Shown: positions 31,141 to 43,632 of the stretch, piece after piece
How positions within the stretch are numbered: the stretch's first letter is position 1
Layout of the letters: each line of letters begins with the position of its first letter
From: Chondrosia reniformis
Lineage: Eukaryota > Porifera > Demospongiae > Chondrillida > Chondrillidae
Assembly (NCBI GenBank): GCA_947172415.1
Contig: OX359200.1
Span: forward strand, 3,598,501-3,662,500
Reading direction: 5' to 3'
DNA length: 64,000 bases
Made by a program: the position numbers and the translations under genes
Notes under the pieces: generated by a model
What the model was told of the DNA's origin: nothing
The model's database searches: none
Seen by the model: only the letters and a program-made list of their open reading frames with translations

Positions 31141-33220
31141 CTTGAGAAACAAAAGCCTTAACGGAGAACCTTGTTACTTCTTGCCTTAGTGTACTAAGGC
31201 AAGGAGTATCTGGCTTGGACAACCCTCAGTCAGTTATGTTTTCCCTTCTTCGGGTTTTTAGCCAGAAGCCTCGGCTTTGCCTCCTTCTGGCAGCAGCAGA
31301 CAGGTGCACGTCGGGCCAAAGTTGACCGTCATAATAGGAGGGAGTACCTCCATACACCTATCCACCACTGCTTTTCAGAGGTCGACAGGCAAGGACTGGG
31401 ACAGGACTACTTATCGTCCAGGCCCCAATCCCTCAACAGATAGATGTCGCCTCAATATCCTCACAGCAGAACAAAGAAGAGTTCGCTACATGGCTCTCAT
31501 CTCTTCTACTGCACTTTTTGACTGCTTTGGAATTCCTCTAAGGTCTTCCAGGAGCGTCTCCACTGTCACCAAAGCACCAATTATCATTGGGACTACCTTA
31601 ATTCGGTAGCCCCTAAATTGTTTCCTCATATCAGCCACCAGCTTCTGGTACTTTTGGAACTTCTCTTGCCATCTTCCATTAATGTTGCTGTCAGTAGGAA
31701 CTGACATTTCAATAATGTAGATGGACTTACATATCCGATCCTCAACCACCAAATATCTGGCCTTCTTTCTGCCATTTCTTCATCTGTAGGGATGCTAAGA
31801 TCCCACAAGATTTTGACAGACCTATTCTCATAGACTGGTTTTGCTTCAAATTTGTACCAGGTCTCTTCCTGCTTGAATCCATATTCGTTCAACAATCTCC
31901 ACAACACTGTCAGTATTGCCCGGTCATGCCTCTCTTTGTAGAGAGAAAATCCTTTGGACTCACACATGTTTAGTATGTGTTTGACCGTTTCCATAGCCTT
32001 GCCACATTCTCTGCACATTAGGAGGCTAGAATTCCTCAGAATCATATTTCAGTACCACCTAGTGTGCACCACATCATCCTGGGCTGCGAGAATCAGAGCC
32101 TCAGTTTGAGGTCTGAGTCTCCCCTCAGAAAGCCACACATAAGACTCCCTATTTGTGACTTGTCTGTGGTATGAGCCCCTGTGAGACTTTTCGGCTAGGT
32201 TACTTTTTAACCTTTCAGTCTGAGCCTCCCGGAGCTCACGTGCCGCTCTCCTCCATTCTCTTACACTATTTTGTGAGAGATCTGTCTTTAGCCACATTTC
32301 CGGTTCTAGTTCTATTCCGTGGCTTCCCAGTATCAATCTGGCTTCTTTCAAGACAGTCCTCCTCTGCTTTGAGCACACCAGCCACTTTTGGTGTTTAACC
32401 ACAACAGCTGTGAGTGGATCCGTTGGCAGTATGGAGGTATCTTGCCAGATTCACAACAGCCCTGTCGTGATCCAAAGGAAAACTACAGAGCCCTCTACCA
32501 CCTTGAGAGCGAGGCAAGTTCACTCTCTCAATGGCAGAGTTATAGTGATGACACTGGTACTTTCTCATGATCTTTCTCACCATTCAATCCTGTTTTGGAA
32601 GATCACTTTGTGTCCACCTCAAAACTGGGTAAGAGTATCTCAATATAGAGGCACACAACATGTTAGAGGCTTCTGCAGCATTCTTACCATTGAGGTGAGA
32701 GCCCCACACTTTGTGGAGTCTCCTCCTCAATTCATTGATCAAGCAAGCTTTGACCTTGCTGTCATCTACCTCAAACAGTTGTTCTAGCCCTAGGTTCTTA
32801 TAAGTAGTACCTTTTTCAAGGCTCCTTATGGATTCTTCACTGCGTTCAGAGTTGTCTGGGCCAGCCAGAACTTTCCCCTTTTGCATGTGAGCTGTTCCAC
32901 ACTTTCTCACTCCAAACCTCATGCCAATGGCATTTGAGGTTTTCTCCACACATTCCATGGCTACCCTGAGTTTATCAGGCCCTCCAGCATATATCTTAAG
33001 GTCATCCATGTACAACAAGTGTCACATGGTGTTCCTTTCCCCATTATTCCAGAGGGTATATCCCTTGGTTCTGTTAAGAACTTGGGATATGGGAACTATG
33101 GCCAGACAAAAGAGGAGTGGCGATAAGGAGTCTCCTTGGAAGAGTCCCCTGTTATATTTAACAGGGGTGCTCCTAACCTTCCCTGCAGTCCTCAACTCAA
33201 GCACAGTAGCCCAGTGTTTG
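31141..33220 (-). pseudogene. R4/Dong-like element copy 2, 3' half
   Basis: Homologous to 19,219-21,306 of copy 1 over its full length. It covers RT motif B, YMDD (LLYMDDLKIYAGGPDKL), the CCHC knuckle and the REL endonuclease. It is broken by a 2-bp insertion near 31,755, a stop at 32,049-32,051, a 1-bp insertion near 32,420 and a stop at 33,022-33,024. It stops abruptly at CAGTGTTTG (33,220), mid-RT, where satellite begins. The other half resumes at 35,996. Confidence 0.88.
31180..31203 (-). other. 3' UTR stem-loop, R4-like copy 2
   Basis: The same perfect CTTGCCTTAG/CTAAGGCAAG stem and TGTA loop as copy 1, unchanged although the coding region has decayed. Confidence 0.65.
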
Positions 33221-35995
33221 TTTACAACAATAACACACAACTCGTACATACCACTTGTCCAAATAACTACATACAACTAGTCCATAAAGCTTGTAATTAT
33301 AACTAGTACTTACAGCTAGTACTTATAACTAGTACATGCAACTACTTACTAGTACATACAACTATTACATATAACTAGTATATACATACAACAATTACAC
33401 ACACCTAGTACATACCATTAGTACATATAACTAGTACATGCAACAACTTACTTGTACATACAACTAATATATACAATGAGCATATACAACTAGTACATAC
33501 AGCTAGTACATACATCTAGTAACTAGTACATACAATTAGTACACATAACTAGTACATACAATTAGTACATAACACAATTACATACAACTTGGATATACAA
33601 CTAGTAAACACAGAATTGTAACTAGTACATACACCTAGTATATGTAACTAGTACATGCAACTACTTACTAGTACATACAACTAGTACATACAATTAGTAT
33701 GTACAACGTTTACATATACCTAGTTCATACAACAATTTGATACAACTAGTACATAAAACTGGTGTATATAACTGCATACAATTAGTACAAACAACTAATA
33801 AATATGGATTGTTACTAGTGCATACATTTAGTACATACAATTACTACATATAACTAGTACATACAACAAATGTATACAATTAATACATACAGCTAGTATA
33901 TATAACTAGTGGATAGAACAATTACACACAACTAGTTCATACAACTGGGACTTATAACTACATACAATTGTACATACAATTAGTTCATTCAACTAGTAAA
34001 TTCAAATTGTTACTAGTATGTACACCTAGTACATACAACTAGTACATACAACTAGTAACTACAACTAGTAAATATAACTAGTAAAAACAAAAATTACAGA
34101 CAACTAGTACATAAAAGTAGTACATATAACTACATACAACTAGTTCAACCAAATAGTACATCAAACTAGTACATACAAGTGGTACATACAGCTAGTGCAT
34201 AAAACTAGTAAAAAAAATAGTACATACAACTAGGACATATAACTAGTACATATAACTACATACAACTAGTACATACAACTAGTACATACAACTAGTTAAT
34301 ACTGATTGTGACAAGAACATACACCTAGTAAATACAACAAGTACATACAACTATATACTTACTAGAACATACAACCAATACATTCATTTAGTACATACAA
34401 CTAGTACATAAAACTGGTACATATATACAACTAGTACATACAACTGTTTACTAGTACATAAAACTAGTAAATACAACCAGTATATACATATAACTAGTAC
34501 ATATAACAATTACACACAACTAGTATATACAACTAGTAAACACAGATTGTTACTAGAACATACACCTAGTAAACACAACTAGTACATGCAACTATATACG
34601 TACTAGTACAAACAACAAATAGATACAATTAGTACATACAACTAGTGCATTTAACTAGTGGTTACAACAATTACCCACAAGTAGTACATACAACTTGTTC
34701 TTATAACTACATACAAATAGTACATTCAATTCATAAATTCAGATTGTTACTAGTATGTACACCTAGTAAATACAACTAGTACATACAACTAGTAACTACA
34801 GCTAGTAAATATAACTAGGACATAAACAAGTAGTTCGAGTTTAAAAAATTGTGGGGCTGCCGCCCCCCGAATTTACTCGAACTACTTGGCCACATGGTTG
34901 GGCTTTGATATACTGTTCTTAATCCTAACGATTGAGGACGCTTAAGTGTCCTGAAAATTGTAAATAGCGACAGCTAAGCTTGGTTAACTAAAGCTTCCTG
35001 AACACCGCCATATGCAAAAACAATGTATTGATGTATAAATTAAGTGTTACAATAGTTGCGTATGAACTCGTAATATCCATATAGCGATGTATAAAATGTG
35101 TTATAATAGTTGCGTATGAACTCGTAATATCCAAATAGCGACGTATAAATTGTGTTATAATAGTTGCGTATGAACTCGTAATATATATATATTTATATAG
35201 ATCCGTAACATGAAGCCATACATAAATCGCGTTATGAAAACAATAGAAGGGGCTAAAAATTACAGACAACTAGTACATACAAGTAGTACATATAACTACA
35301 TACAACTAGTACATACAGCAAGTGCATAAAACTAGTAGATACAACTAGTACATACAACTAGGTCATATAAGTAGTACATAGAACAATTACACACAACCAG
35401 TCCACACCACTAGTATATATAACTACATACAATTAGTTCATAGTACTAGTACATACAACTAGTTAATACTGATTGTTACAAGAACATACACCTAGTAAAT
35501 ACAACAAGTACATGCAACTATATACTTACTAGTACATACAACCAATGCACACACTTAGTACACACAACTAGTAAATACAACTTGAAGTTACAACGATTAC
35601 ACACAACTAGTACATACAACTAGTACATATAACTACATACAACTAGTACATATATACAATTAGTACATTCAACTAGTAAATTGAGATTGTTACTAGTATA
35701 TACACCTAGTAAATACAACTAGTACATACAACTAGTACATATAACTACATACAACTAGTAAATACAGATTGCTACTAGAACTCACACCTAGTATATAAAA
35801 CTAGTACATCCAACTACTTACTAGTCTATACAACAAGTAAGTACAACTAGTACATATTACTAGTATTTACAACAATTACACACAACTATATAGTACTTAC
35901 AACTAGTACATACAGCTAGTAAATATAGATTGTTACTATTACATACACCTAGGACATACAACTAGAAAATACAACTAGTGAATATAACTAGTACA
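33221..35995. repeat. 13-bp satellite inside R4-like copy 2
   Basis: 2.77 kb of reverse-phase satellite separating the two halves of one R4-like element. About 40 bp of the element (copy 1 positions 21,307-21,346) are missing at the join. It contains hairpin copy IV. Blocks around 34,045-34,300 and 35,255-35,480 are repeats of each other. No gene is seen. Confidence 0.9.
34828..35255 (-). mobile_element. Hairpin-ended short element, copy IV
   Basis: A close relative of copy III. One end is the AAGTAGTTCGAGTT stem with nested GGGGCTGCCGCCCC. At the other end only the first arm of the GC hairpin (AGGGGCT) remains. It has three tandem units of about 55 bp (35,030-35,195) against two in copy III. 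A related satellite block at about 34,081-34,095 (ACTAGTAAAAACAAAAATTA) shows the uninterrupted site, again an A-run. The open frame across it (34,988-35,269) is repetitive and is not kept in copy III. Confidence 0.62.
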
Positions 35996-38212
35996 TGATG
36001 GTTTTTAGCACCTTCATCACCCACTTGTGAGGGACTCTGTCATATGCCTTCTCATAATCGATCCATACCACACTAAGTGGCTTGCCCATAATTTTGGCAT
36101 CTAGACCGATTGATTGATCCAGCAATAGACAGTCCACACAGCCCCACCTCCCTTTCCTCATGGCTCGTTGCGCCATAGGCAAAAGATCATTAGTGTGGGT
36201 GTAAGTGAGTAATTCCGACGCAATGTATGCTGTGACAGCCTTGTACATTGTGTTGAGACACGCAATAGGTCGGTAGTTGGCCGCACTTTTCGGGTCACCC
36301 TTTTTAGGGATGAGTAGAGTGCGACCCCTTGTAAGCAAGTCTAGGACTGACAGATCTCCGCTCACCACCCTTCGCAGTACATCTGCCAAGGCAGACTGTG
36401 CAGAGGGGAATGCTTTCCACCAAAACGTGTGGATGCCATCCGGCCCAGGGGCTGACCAGCTTTTTGCCTTTTTCAAGGCTTTCCTCAGTTTGGTCTCATC
36501 AATGCTATCGGGACCTTCAGAGGAGGTTCTACCCACCCTCCTTTTGGTCTCCTTTAGCCATTCTTTCACCCCTGGGTCGTCTTTATTGACCTTACCAAAA
36601 GTATCTACAATCTTTGTCCAAAAGTCTCTTACTCCCTCAATTGAGGGAGCTTCATTGGAGGTTGGAACATTGCCATTCATCCGGAACTTCCTTTGGGTAT
36701 TCCAAAGGTGGTTTTGTTCCTTGAATTTCCTGCGTTCAGCCGATCTTCGCTCTTGTAGGGTCCAGACTCTGAGTTTCCCCATTGTCTGTTCCCGAGCTCT
36801 GATCAGCACATTCAGGTTTAATGAATGGAACTCCCTCCTAAGCTTTCTTCGGATTACTTTCTGGCGTTTGGTCATAGGATTATTACTCTGTTGACGTGCT
36901 ATTTCCACATCCAACCTGGCAAGCAGTCTTCTAAACCTAAGGTCTTTGGCCTTCCTGTCACTCTTGTGACCTCCCTGTTCTTACTACTCTTTTGATTGTC
37001 TAATTTCCTTCCTTGGTTGCATGGCTGCGATTCGTTGGTTGTTTTTCCCCTCACAGTCATAGCAACAGAGTAGACCAGGCAGTTCAGGTGCCAGGCCGAC
37101 CTAGGGCCTTCCTGCCACTCTTTCTCCACCCAATTATTGGCCTCCTGAAGCAGTGCCGTATCAACATGGTTGAACCGCACCGCCACAAAGGGTTTTCTAT
37201 CAGCAAAATCTCCAGGTTTCTTTCAGAGACAGGCATCTTTTGCTTTACCTAAAAGTTGCATCAGATGATCATTGCCACTTGTCCTGGGACTGGGATGATC
37301 ATATGTGGGAGTTTCAACAGGGCCTGTAAACAGCTCACCATTTTGTCCAGTCCCAGCCTGAACTTGGTGAGGCTCTTCCGGTCCCTGGGCTCTCACACCT
37401 TCCTCCACAGAATCGGTTAGGGCGGCTACACTACGAGAGTCAGGTTCCACAAGGTTTAGTCTCGAGAGACCTTGACCTCTTCGGATTCTACTAATTCTCG
37501 TAGTTAGCGCTACCTTTGTGGTTTTGTGGTCTGGCATTTTAGCATTCCAAGCCTGGTACAACCGCTCGGCATACCCCTTTTCCATGGGCTTACTTTCTCG
37601 GTAGAGCTCCATGAGGATATTATCCCTCTGAAGGTTCCAGATCACACCTTGGATCCTTCTCCTTCTAGAGGCACCTTGCGGTGCATCATTAACCAGATCT
37701 CAATCTCGGCTACCAGAACTTGCAGTACTCCGTCTTCCACCAAGTTCCTTTTGGCTGGAAGACCAGGGTTCGACCGGTCTGAGGCAAATGTGGGTATTTG
37801 CTCAGCCATTCCCGCTCTAAACGCTTCTGATAGCCACCTCTTTTGGGTTCAGATCGCTCATAGCAATCAATTAGTGCTCTAACCATTTCCTCGGTCCAGA
37901 GGGCTGGTTGGCCTGTCATGGGGACCGAAGAAAGGCTATTCCATTCAGGTACATCTACCTGTGAGGCACCAGTGGAACCACCTATTCTGGTTGACCCTGG
38001 GTTTTCTTCACCACTGGTGCACCTAGGCCACAGCACGCAACGCAATGTAACCCAGTGAAACTGTCAGACGGGGGTTAGCCCATGCTGACAGGGAGGTTGA
38101 TTTAGCCACAGGATGCCACATGAGGGGCTAAGCACCCTGCTCCGTCGGGGGTTGAACTGGACAATACCCTTCCTCTTGTCAGCTTGGAACCACAGCCTCC
38201 AATTCCCTCGAC
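35996..38212 (-). pseudogene. R4/Dong-like element copy 2, 5' half
   Basis: Homologous to 21,347-23,588 of copy 1. It holds the 5' untranslated region, both Myb-like blocks and the RT up to WIDYEKAYDRVPHKWVMKVL. Frames are broken near 36,900-36,990, 37,190-37,230 and 37,650-37,740. A short stretch at the start of the frame (the HENDNFQD region of copy 1) is missing. The 5' end (- strand GTCGAGGGAATTGGAGGC) is intact, so copy 2 was full length before it was split. Confidence 0.87.
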
Positions 38213-40767
38213 AAACTAGTACATACAACAGGTAAACACAACTAGTACATACAACTAATTCTTACAAGTAGAATCCATACAACTAATACATACAACTAAT
38301 ACATACAACTAGTACATATGAGAAGAACATATTCACATAACTAGTACATATAAACAGTACATCAAACTAGTTCAAACAACTAGTACATATAACTAGTACA
38401 TACAACTAGTAAATACAAATAGTTCATTCAATTATATAGAACATATAACTACTAATGCAATAAGTACATACACCTAGTACGTAAAACTAGTAATTATAAC
38501 TTGTGCTAGGACATACAACTAGTGGTTACAACTAGTACATGGAACTAGGAACGAGTATATATAAGTAGTACATACAACTAGTACATACAACTAGTACATT
38601 GAACTAGTACATATATACAACTAGTACATACTAGTACATTGAACTTGTACATATATACAACTAGTTCTTACAACTAGTGGGTACAACTAGTCCATACAAC
38701 TAGTACATACAACTAGTACATACAACTTTTACACACAACATGTACATTTAGAAGTGCATATAAGTAGTACATACAATTGAAAATACAACTAATAACTAGT
38801 ACATACAACTACGAAACACAACTTGTATATACCACTAGTTCATATAACTAGTACATGGAACTAGAATATACAACTTGTATATTCAAAAGTAACTAGTACA
38901 TACAACAAGTACCTACAACTAGTTAATATCACTTGTACTAGTAAATACAACTAGTTGTTAAAACTAGTTCATACCATTCTAAATAACTAGTACAAACAAC
39001 TAACACAAACAATTGGAAGGTACCTAGTACATTCATCTACTACTTACAACTAGCAATGAGTACATTCAACTAGTCAATGCAACTAGTAGTTCACACAACT
39101 AGTAAATATAACTAGTACATACACCTAGTACAAACAACTAGTCTATACAACTAGTACATACAACTTTCACACAATACATGTGCATAGAACTAGTGCATAT
39201 AGGTAGTAATTACAACTAGTACATACAACTAGTTGGTAGTACATATAACTAGTACATACATCCAGTACATAAAACTAGGGCCTACAACTGGTATTTTTAA
39301 CTAGTTCATATAATTATTACATTCAACTAGTACATACAAGTAGTATCTGGTACATTTAACTAGTACCTATCTAGTACCTAGTTTAACTCGAACTAGAACC
39401 TACAACTAGTACATACAACTAGTATATTCACATATAACTAGTACATTCAACTAGCACATGCAACAAGTACATACAATTGGCACGTACAACTAGAAAATAA
39501 AACTAGTACTAGTACATACAACTAGTACATACAAGTAGTTTCTAGTACATTTAACTAGTCCCTACCTAGTACCTAGTATAACTAGTATTAGAACCTACAA
39601 CTAGTACATACAACTAGTATATTCACATATAACTACTACATACAACTAGTACATACAATTGGCACCTACAACTACAAAATATAACTAGTACTAGTACAAA
39701 CAACTAGTTCTTGCAACTAGTAAATACAACTAGTACATTAAACTAGTATCTACAACTAGTAAACAACTACTACATATAACTAGTACATGCACATATAACT
39801 GGCACCTATAAATAGTTTATACACCTCTTTAGTAAATACAACTAGTTCATACAATTAGAACGTACAACTACTCCATACAACTAGTACCTACAACTAATAA
39901 ATCTAACTAGTGTTAGAATATACACCTAGAACATACCAAGACCATAGTATAACTAGTACTAGAGCCTACAAGCAGTACATACAAATAGTCCATATACCTA
40001 GTACAAACAACTACTATGTAAAACAAGTACATATACATATAACTAGTACATTGAACTAGTACATACAACTAGTACATAAAACTAGTGCGTACAACTTTTA
40101 CACACAACATGAACTATTATAAGTGCATATAAGTGGTACATACAACTTGAACATACAACTAGTAACTAGTACATACAACTAATACATACAACTAGTACAA
40201 ACAATTAGTACAAACAAATAGTTAATACAACTACTACACACGGCTAGTCCTAAAACTAATTCAAAGAATTAGTACACACAACAGGACATACAAGTAATAT
40301 CTAGTACATATTGTTGTAGCTACCTAGTACCTAGTTTAACTGATACTAGAACCTAAAACTAGTGCATACAACTAGTACATACACATATAAATAGTACATA
40401 AAACTAGTAGACACAACTGTTACATATAAAAAGTCCATACACATATAACTGGTACATATAAATAATACATAAAAATAGTACATATAACTAATACATACAA
40501 CTAGTACATACAACTCGCACATACAACTTGTTCATACAACTCGCACATACAACTAGTTCATACAACTTGTACTTACAACTAGTACCTATGACTAGAACAA
40601 ACACAAATAACTAGTATATTAAACTAGAAATCCAACTTGTACATAGAATTAATACATACACTTAGTACATACATCAAAGACATACAACTACTACATACAA
40701 CTAGTTCATACAACTAGAACATACAACTAGTACATACAACTGGTACATTACTAGTAAATAAAACTAG
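38213..40767. repeat. 13-bp satellite, reverse orientation
   Basis: Reverse-phase satellite with blocks shared with about 50,940-52,000 and other parts of 45-55 kb (for example GAACTAGAATATACAACTTG and ACAATTGGAAGGTACCTAGT). No gene is seen. Confidence 0.93.
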
Positions 40768-40776
40768 TACAAAGAA
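40768..40776. repeat. Target-site duplication of PLE pair C/D (left)
   Basis: TACAAAGAA. The partner is TACAAGGAA at 45,255-45,263. The empty site CTAGTACAAAGAACTAGTAC is present at about 52,983-53,002. Confidence 0.7.
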
Positions 40777-40911
40777 TTATCTTTGTAAAGGTTCATCTTT
40801 CGACTTTTAGAACGTCTAGAGATGCAGTTTTTTCGATTCTTCGGTCTGCCAAACGTTTTGACCCTGGGGGTCTTCTTCAGTGAATGGTGTTGGTCTTCAA
40901 GGTGTCTTCAT

Positions 40912-42369
40912 TTATAGGCATCTTTTCCCGCCATTTTCGATTACCTCATCAGTGATTTCATCGGTTACATCATTTCCGGAGGAAGGAGAGGTGAAGGGAG
41001 TATTCATAAAAAAGGGTTTCCAACCACTTCTTAGTACAATTCCTTGATCTAAGTTCATTCTTACCTGACATTGTTGGATCTTCAGGTCTTCCTTAATTCT
41101 TCTTCTGTACCTGTTCTCTTCCCTCTCCACCACTCTGGCTTGGCTCCACTCAATTGGATGACCAGTTTTTAGGGAGTGAACAGCTAATCCATTGTTCACA
41201 TCCCCTATCCTGACGGCACGTTTGTGCTCCGCCATCCTGACTTTTAGTGTTCTTCCAGTTTCTCCAGTGTACACTGCAGGGCAACTAGAACAGGGGATCT
41301 GGTAAACGACACCTTTAATATCCATGGTAGGCTGGGGTTGTTTAGGCCTAGAGAGGATACTCCTCAGTGATCTCTGCTTTGTGAAAATGGTTTCGATGTT
41401 CATCTTCCGGCATGTTCTGGAGATCATTTCACTGAGGCCTTTCACATTTGGAATAAAAAGTTTACGTTTATCATCTTCCCTACTTCCCTGCTTCCGTTGT
41501 CTCTTCTTCATGTGCCTAGCAGCAACCTTACTGGGGTATCCGTTGGCCTGGAGAACCCCTTTCAGGTGCTCTTTTTCCTCTTGGAGGACACTGGATCCAG
41601 CACCACAGATCTTCTCCGCTCTGTCCCTGAGGCAAAGGGCAATGCCAGCTTTCACCCTAGGATGGTGATGAGACGAGAAGTGAAGGTATCTATCCGTGTG
41701 GGTTGGTTTTCTGTACACGGATGTACTCAAACTTCCTTTGTTCTTCTTCACTAGCACGTCAAGAAACGGGACAGAGCCATCTGTCTCCTCCTCCATGGTG
41801 AACTGAATGTTTCCGTGTCTTCCATTAAGGAAAGACAGAAAATCCTCCAGCTGATCCCTACCTTGGCTCCAGATGACAAAGGTGTCGTCTACATAACGTA
41901 GCCAGAGCCTAGGTTTGGAGCCAGCCTCCTGGAGGGCTTCGTTTTCAAACTCTTCCATGAAGATGTTTGCCACCACTGGAGAGAGAGGAGAGTCCATGGC
42001 TGTCCCATCCTTCTGCTCAAAGAACTCGTTACCGTACTGGAAGTACGTTGTCCTAAGACAGAGATCTGTGAGCATTGTGATGGTGGGAGGGTCCAGAGTG
42101 GTCCGGTCTGATAGGGTGTTGTCTTCCCTCAGCCTCCTATCAATGATCTGTAAGGAGAGATCTATAGGTACCTTCGTAAACAAGCTCTTCACATCAGAAC
42201 TGATTAACGTATCTTCATTCTCTACTTGTAATCCCCTGATTTTCTTCACAAAGTCCTCTGAGTTCTTCACAAAGTGAGGAGTGTTCCCCCACAAGGGTGA
42301 CAGGATAGTCGCCAGATATCTGGATAGGTGGTAGGTAGGGGAGTTTATAGAGGAAACAATAGGTCTCAA
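40912..42369 (-). CDS. Penelope-like RT and GIY-YIG endonuclease, copy C (main frame)
   Basis: A 485-residue frame parallel to copies A and D. Motif C (RYVDD) and the GIY-YIG region (VVYQIPCSSCPAVYTGETGR, EHKRAV) are intact. Two changes hit conserved RT positions: motif A reads LISSDVKSLF where the others have LISFDV, and motif B reads TAMDSPLSP where the others have AAMGSPLSP, losing the glycine. It is probably inactive despite being open. As in the other copies, the conserved upstream RT block lies in a different frame beyond a C5 run (42,411-42,415). Confidence 0.85.
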   Translation of the reverse strand: MRPIVSSINSPTYHLSRYLATILSPLWGNTPHFVKNSEDFVKKIRGLQVENEDTLISSDVKSLFTKVPIDLSLQIIDRRLREDNTLSDRTTLDPPTITMLTDLCLRTTYFQYGNEFFEQKDGTAMDSPLSPVVANIFMEEFENEALQEAGSKPRLWLRYVDDTFVIWSQGRDQLEDFLSFLNGRHGNIQFTMEEETDGSVPFLDVLVKKNKGSLSTSVYRKPTHTDRYLHFSSHHHPRVKAGIALCLRDRAEKICGAGSSVLQEEKEHLKGVLQANGYPSKVAARHMKKRQRKQGSREDDKRKLFIPNVKGLSEMISRTCRKMNIETIFTKQRSLRSILSRPKQPQPTMDIKGVVYQIPCSSCPAVYTGETGRTLKVRMAEHKRAVRIGDVNNGLAVHSLKTGHPIEWSQARVVEREENRYRRRIKEDLKIQQCQVRMNLDQGIVLRSGWKPFFMNTPFTSPSSGNDVTDEITDEVIENGGKRCL

Positions 42370-42602
42370 GGGACAACTGGCCTTATGGATCTTTGGGAGT
42401 CCATATAACTGGGGGTGGAGCTCTGTTGGTTCTGAACCCTCTTCCTCAGATTATTAGGGAGTTTGCCATTCTTTTCCTGTGACCGGAGAACTTCAGTTAC
42501 CTTCTGTTCTATTTTCAATGTTGGGTTCTTTTTGATTGGTTGATAGCTCGTATCATCCAAAAGTTCCCTTACTTTGCGGTCGTACTCTTCTTTGTCCAGG
42601 AG
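42366..42602 (-). pseudogene. Penelope-like N-terminal remnant, copy C
   Basis: The last part of the upstream PLE frame (DDTSYQPIKKNPTLKIEQKV and on), cut at about 42,602 by the junction with copy D. It ends at the same frame break as copies A and D. Confidence 0.75.
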
Positions 42603-42675
42603 ATAAGTTAAGTTCGACGCAGTTAGAAGAAATCCTTATTCCATTATTGATCGCTCAGAGCGAGCTACAATCGCC

Positions 42676-43632
42676 GTGTGCTACCAACTTAGGAACATCA
42701 AAGAACGCATCGCCCGTTACCGTAACCATCTTGTTTTCTTCCTCAGATGTAGGGACAAGAAGATCGTGCCAAAAGGACTTCGAATACGGCTCCCAATCAT
42801 CACGGAAAAGGCTAAACGATTAGCGTTTCGCACGTCAATGGCTTTAGTACGTGAACGTATTGGCGCGGCTCGTAGGACATTACATCACTCCCGAATGCTG
42901 TTGGAATCCTGTGAAGCTTCCTTAATGAAGTTGGTCAGCAGGGAATCCTTCTCTAAACTGAAGGAATGGAGTGACAACATTGCTGAAAGGACCTTCCAGG
43001 AAACCAAGGAGAGGCATAGGGTGAAGTTCCAGTCTCTGCTGAACAGGAACATCAAGGTCAACAGGTTCACTCCCATTGACTCAGAAAAGGTGATCATCAA
43101 CCTTTCTAAGAGGGAGTTGACACCACAACAGAGACAGGTTCTTACCCTTGGCCTTAATTTTATACCAACTCCTCGTCACATTCCACAGGTTGACATCATT
43201 GCGGGGACAGAATCCTTAGCTCGTTACTTACCTGGTCACCAGGGAGAACAACTCAGGAGTGAGGTCCAACGATGCCTGTCAAAAGCTGGTGTCCCGAGCC
43301 CTAATCTGACCAAACGTCAGACAGCGGCCATCAAGGAGGTCAAGGTGAACTCTGATACCATCATTCTTCCAGCAGACAAGGGAAATGCCACAGTCCTCCT
43401 GGACAAAGAAGAGTACGACCGCAAAGTAAGGGAACTTTTGGATGATACGAGCTATCAACCAATCAAAAAGAACCCAACATTGAAAATAGAACGGAAGGTA
43501 GCTGAAGTTCTCCGGTCACAGGAAAAGAATGGCAAACTCCCTAATAATCTGAGGAAGAGGGTTCAGAACCAACAGAGCTCCACCCCCAGTTATATGGACT
43601 CCCAAAGATCCATAAGGCCAGTTGTCCCTTGA
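42676..43632 (+). CDS. Penelope-like N-terminal frame, copy D
   Basis: 318 residues from a GTG; the frame is open further up to about 42,610 (KFDAVRRNPYSIIDRSERAT), so the real start is upstream. Conserved PLE blocks: INLSKRELTPQQRQVL, LNFIPTPRHIPQVD and IILPADKGNATVLLDKEEYD. It then runs into the start of the RT. After QNQQSSTP the frame leaves the conserved sequence. The expected LYGLPKIHK motif lies in the -1 frame, entered at the C5 run 43,583-43,587. It overlaps the next frame by 4 bp. It is one protein with the next entry, split by a frame break. Confidence 0.82.
   Translation: MCYQLRNIKERIARYRNHLVFFLRCRDKKIVPKGLRIRLPIITEKAKRLAFRTSMALVRERIGAARRTLHHSRMLLESCEASLMKLVSRESFSKLKEWSDNIAERTFQETKERHRVKFQSLLNRNIKVNRFTPIDSEKVIINLSKRELTPQQRQVLTLGLNFIPTPRHIPQVDIIAGTESLARYLPGHQGEQLRSEVQRCLSKAGVPSPNLTKRQTAAIKEVKVNSDTIILPADKGNATVLLDKEEYDRKVRELLDDTSYQPIKKNPTLKIERKVAEVLRSQEKNGKLPNNLRKRVQNQQSSTPSYMDSQRSIRPVVP

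Noticed and set aside
34988-35269. 93-residue open frame with three SSYATIIT-like repeats, and an 88-residue frame at 23,859-24,125
   Set aside because: Both come from the internal minisatellite of the hairpin elements. The frames diverge between the two copies, so coding is not supported.
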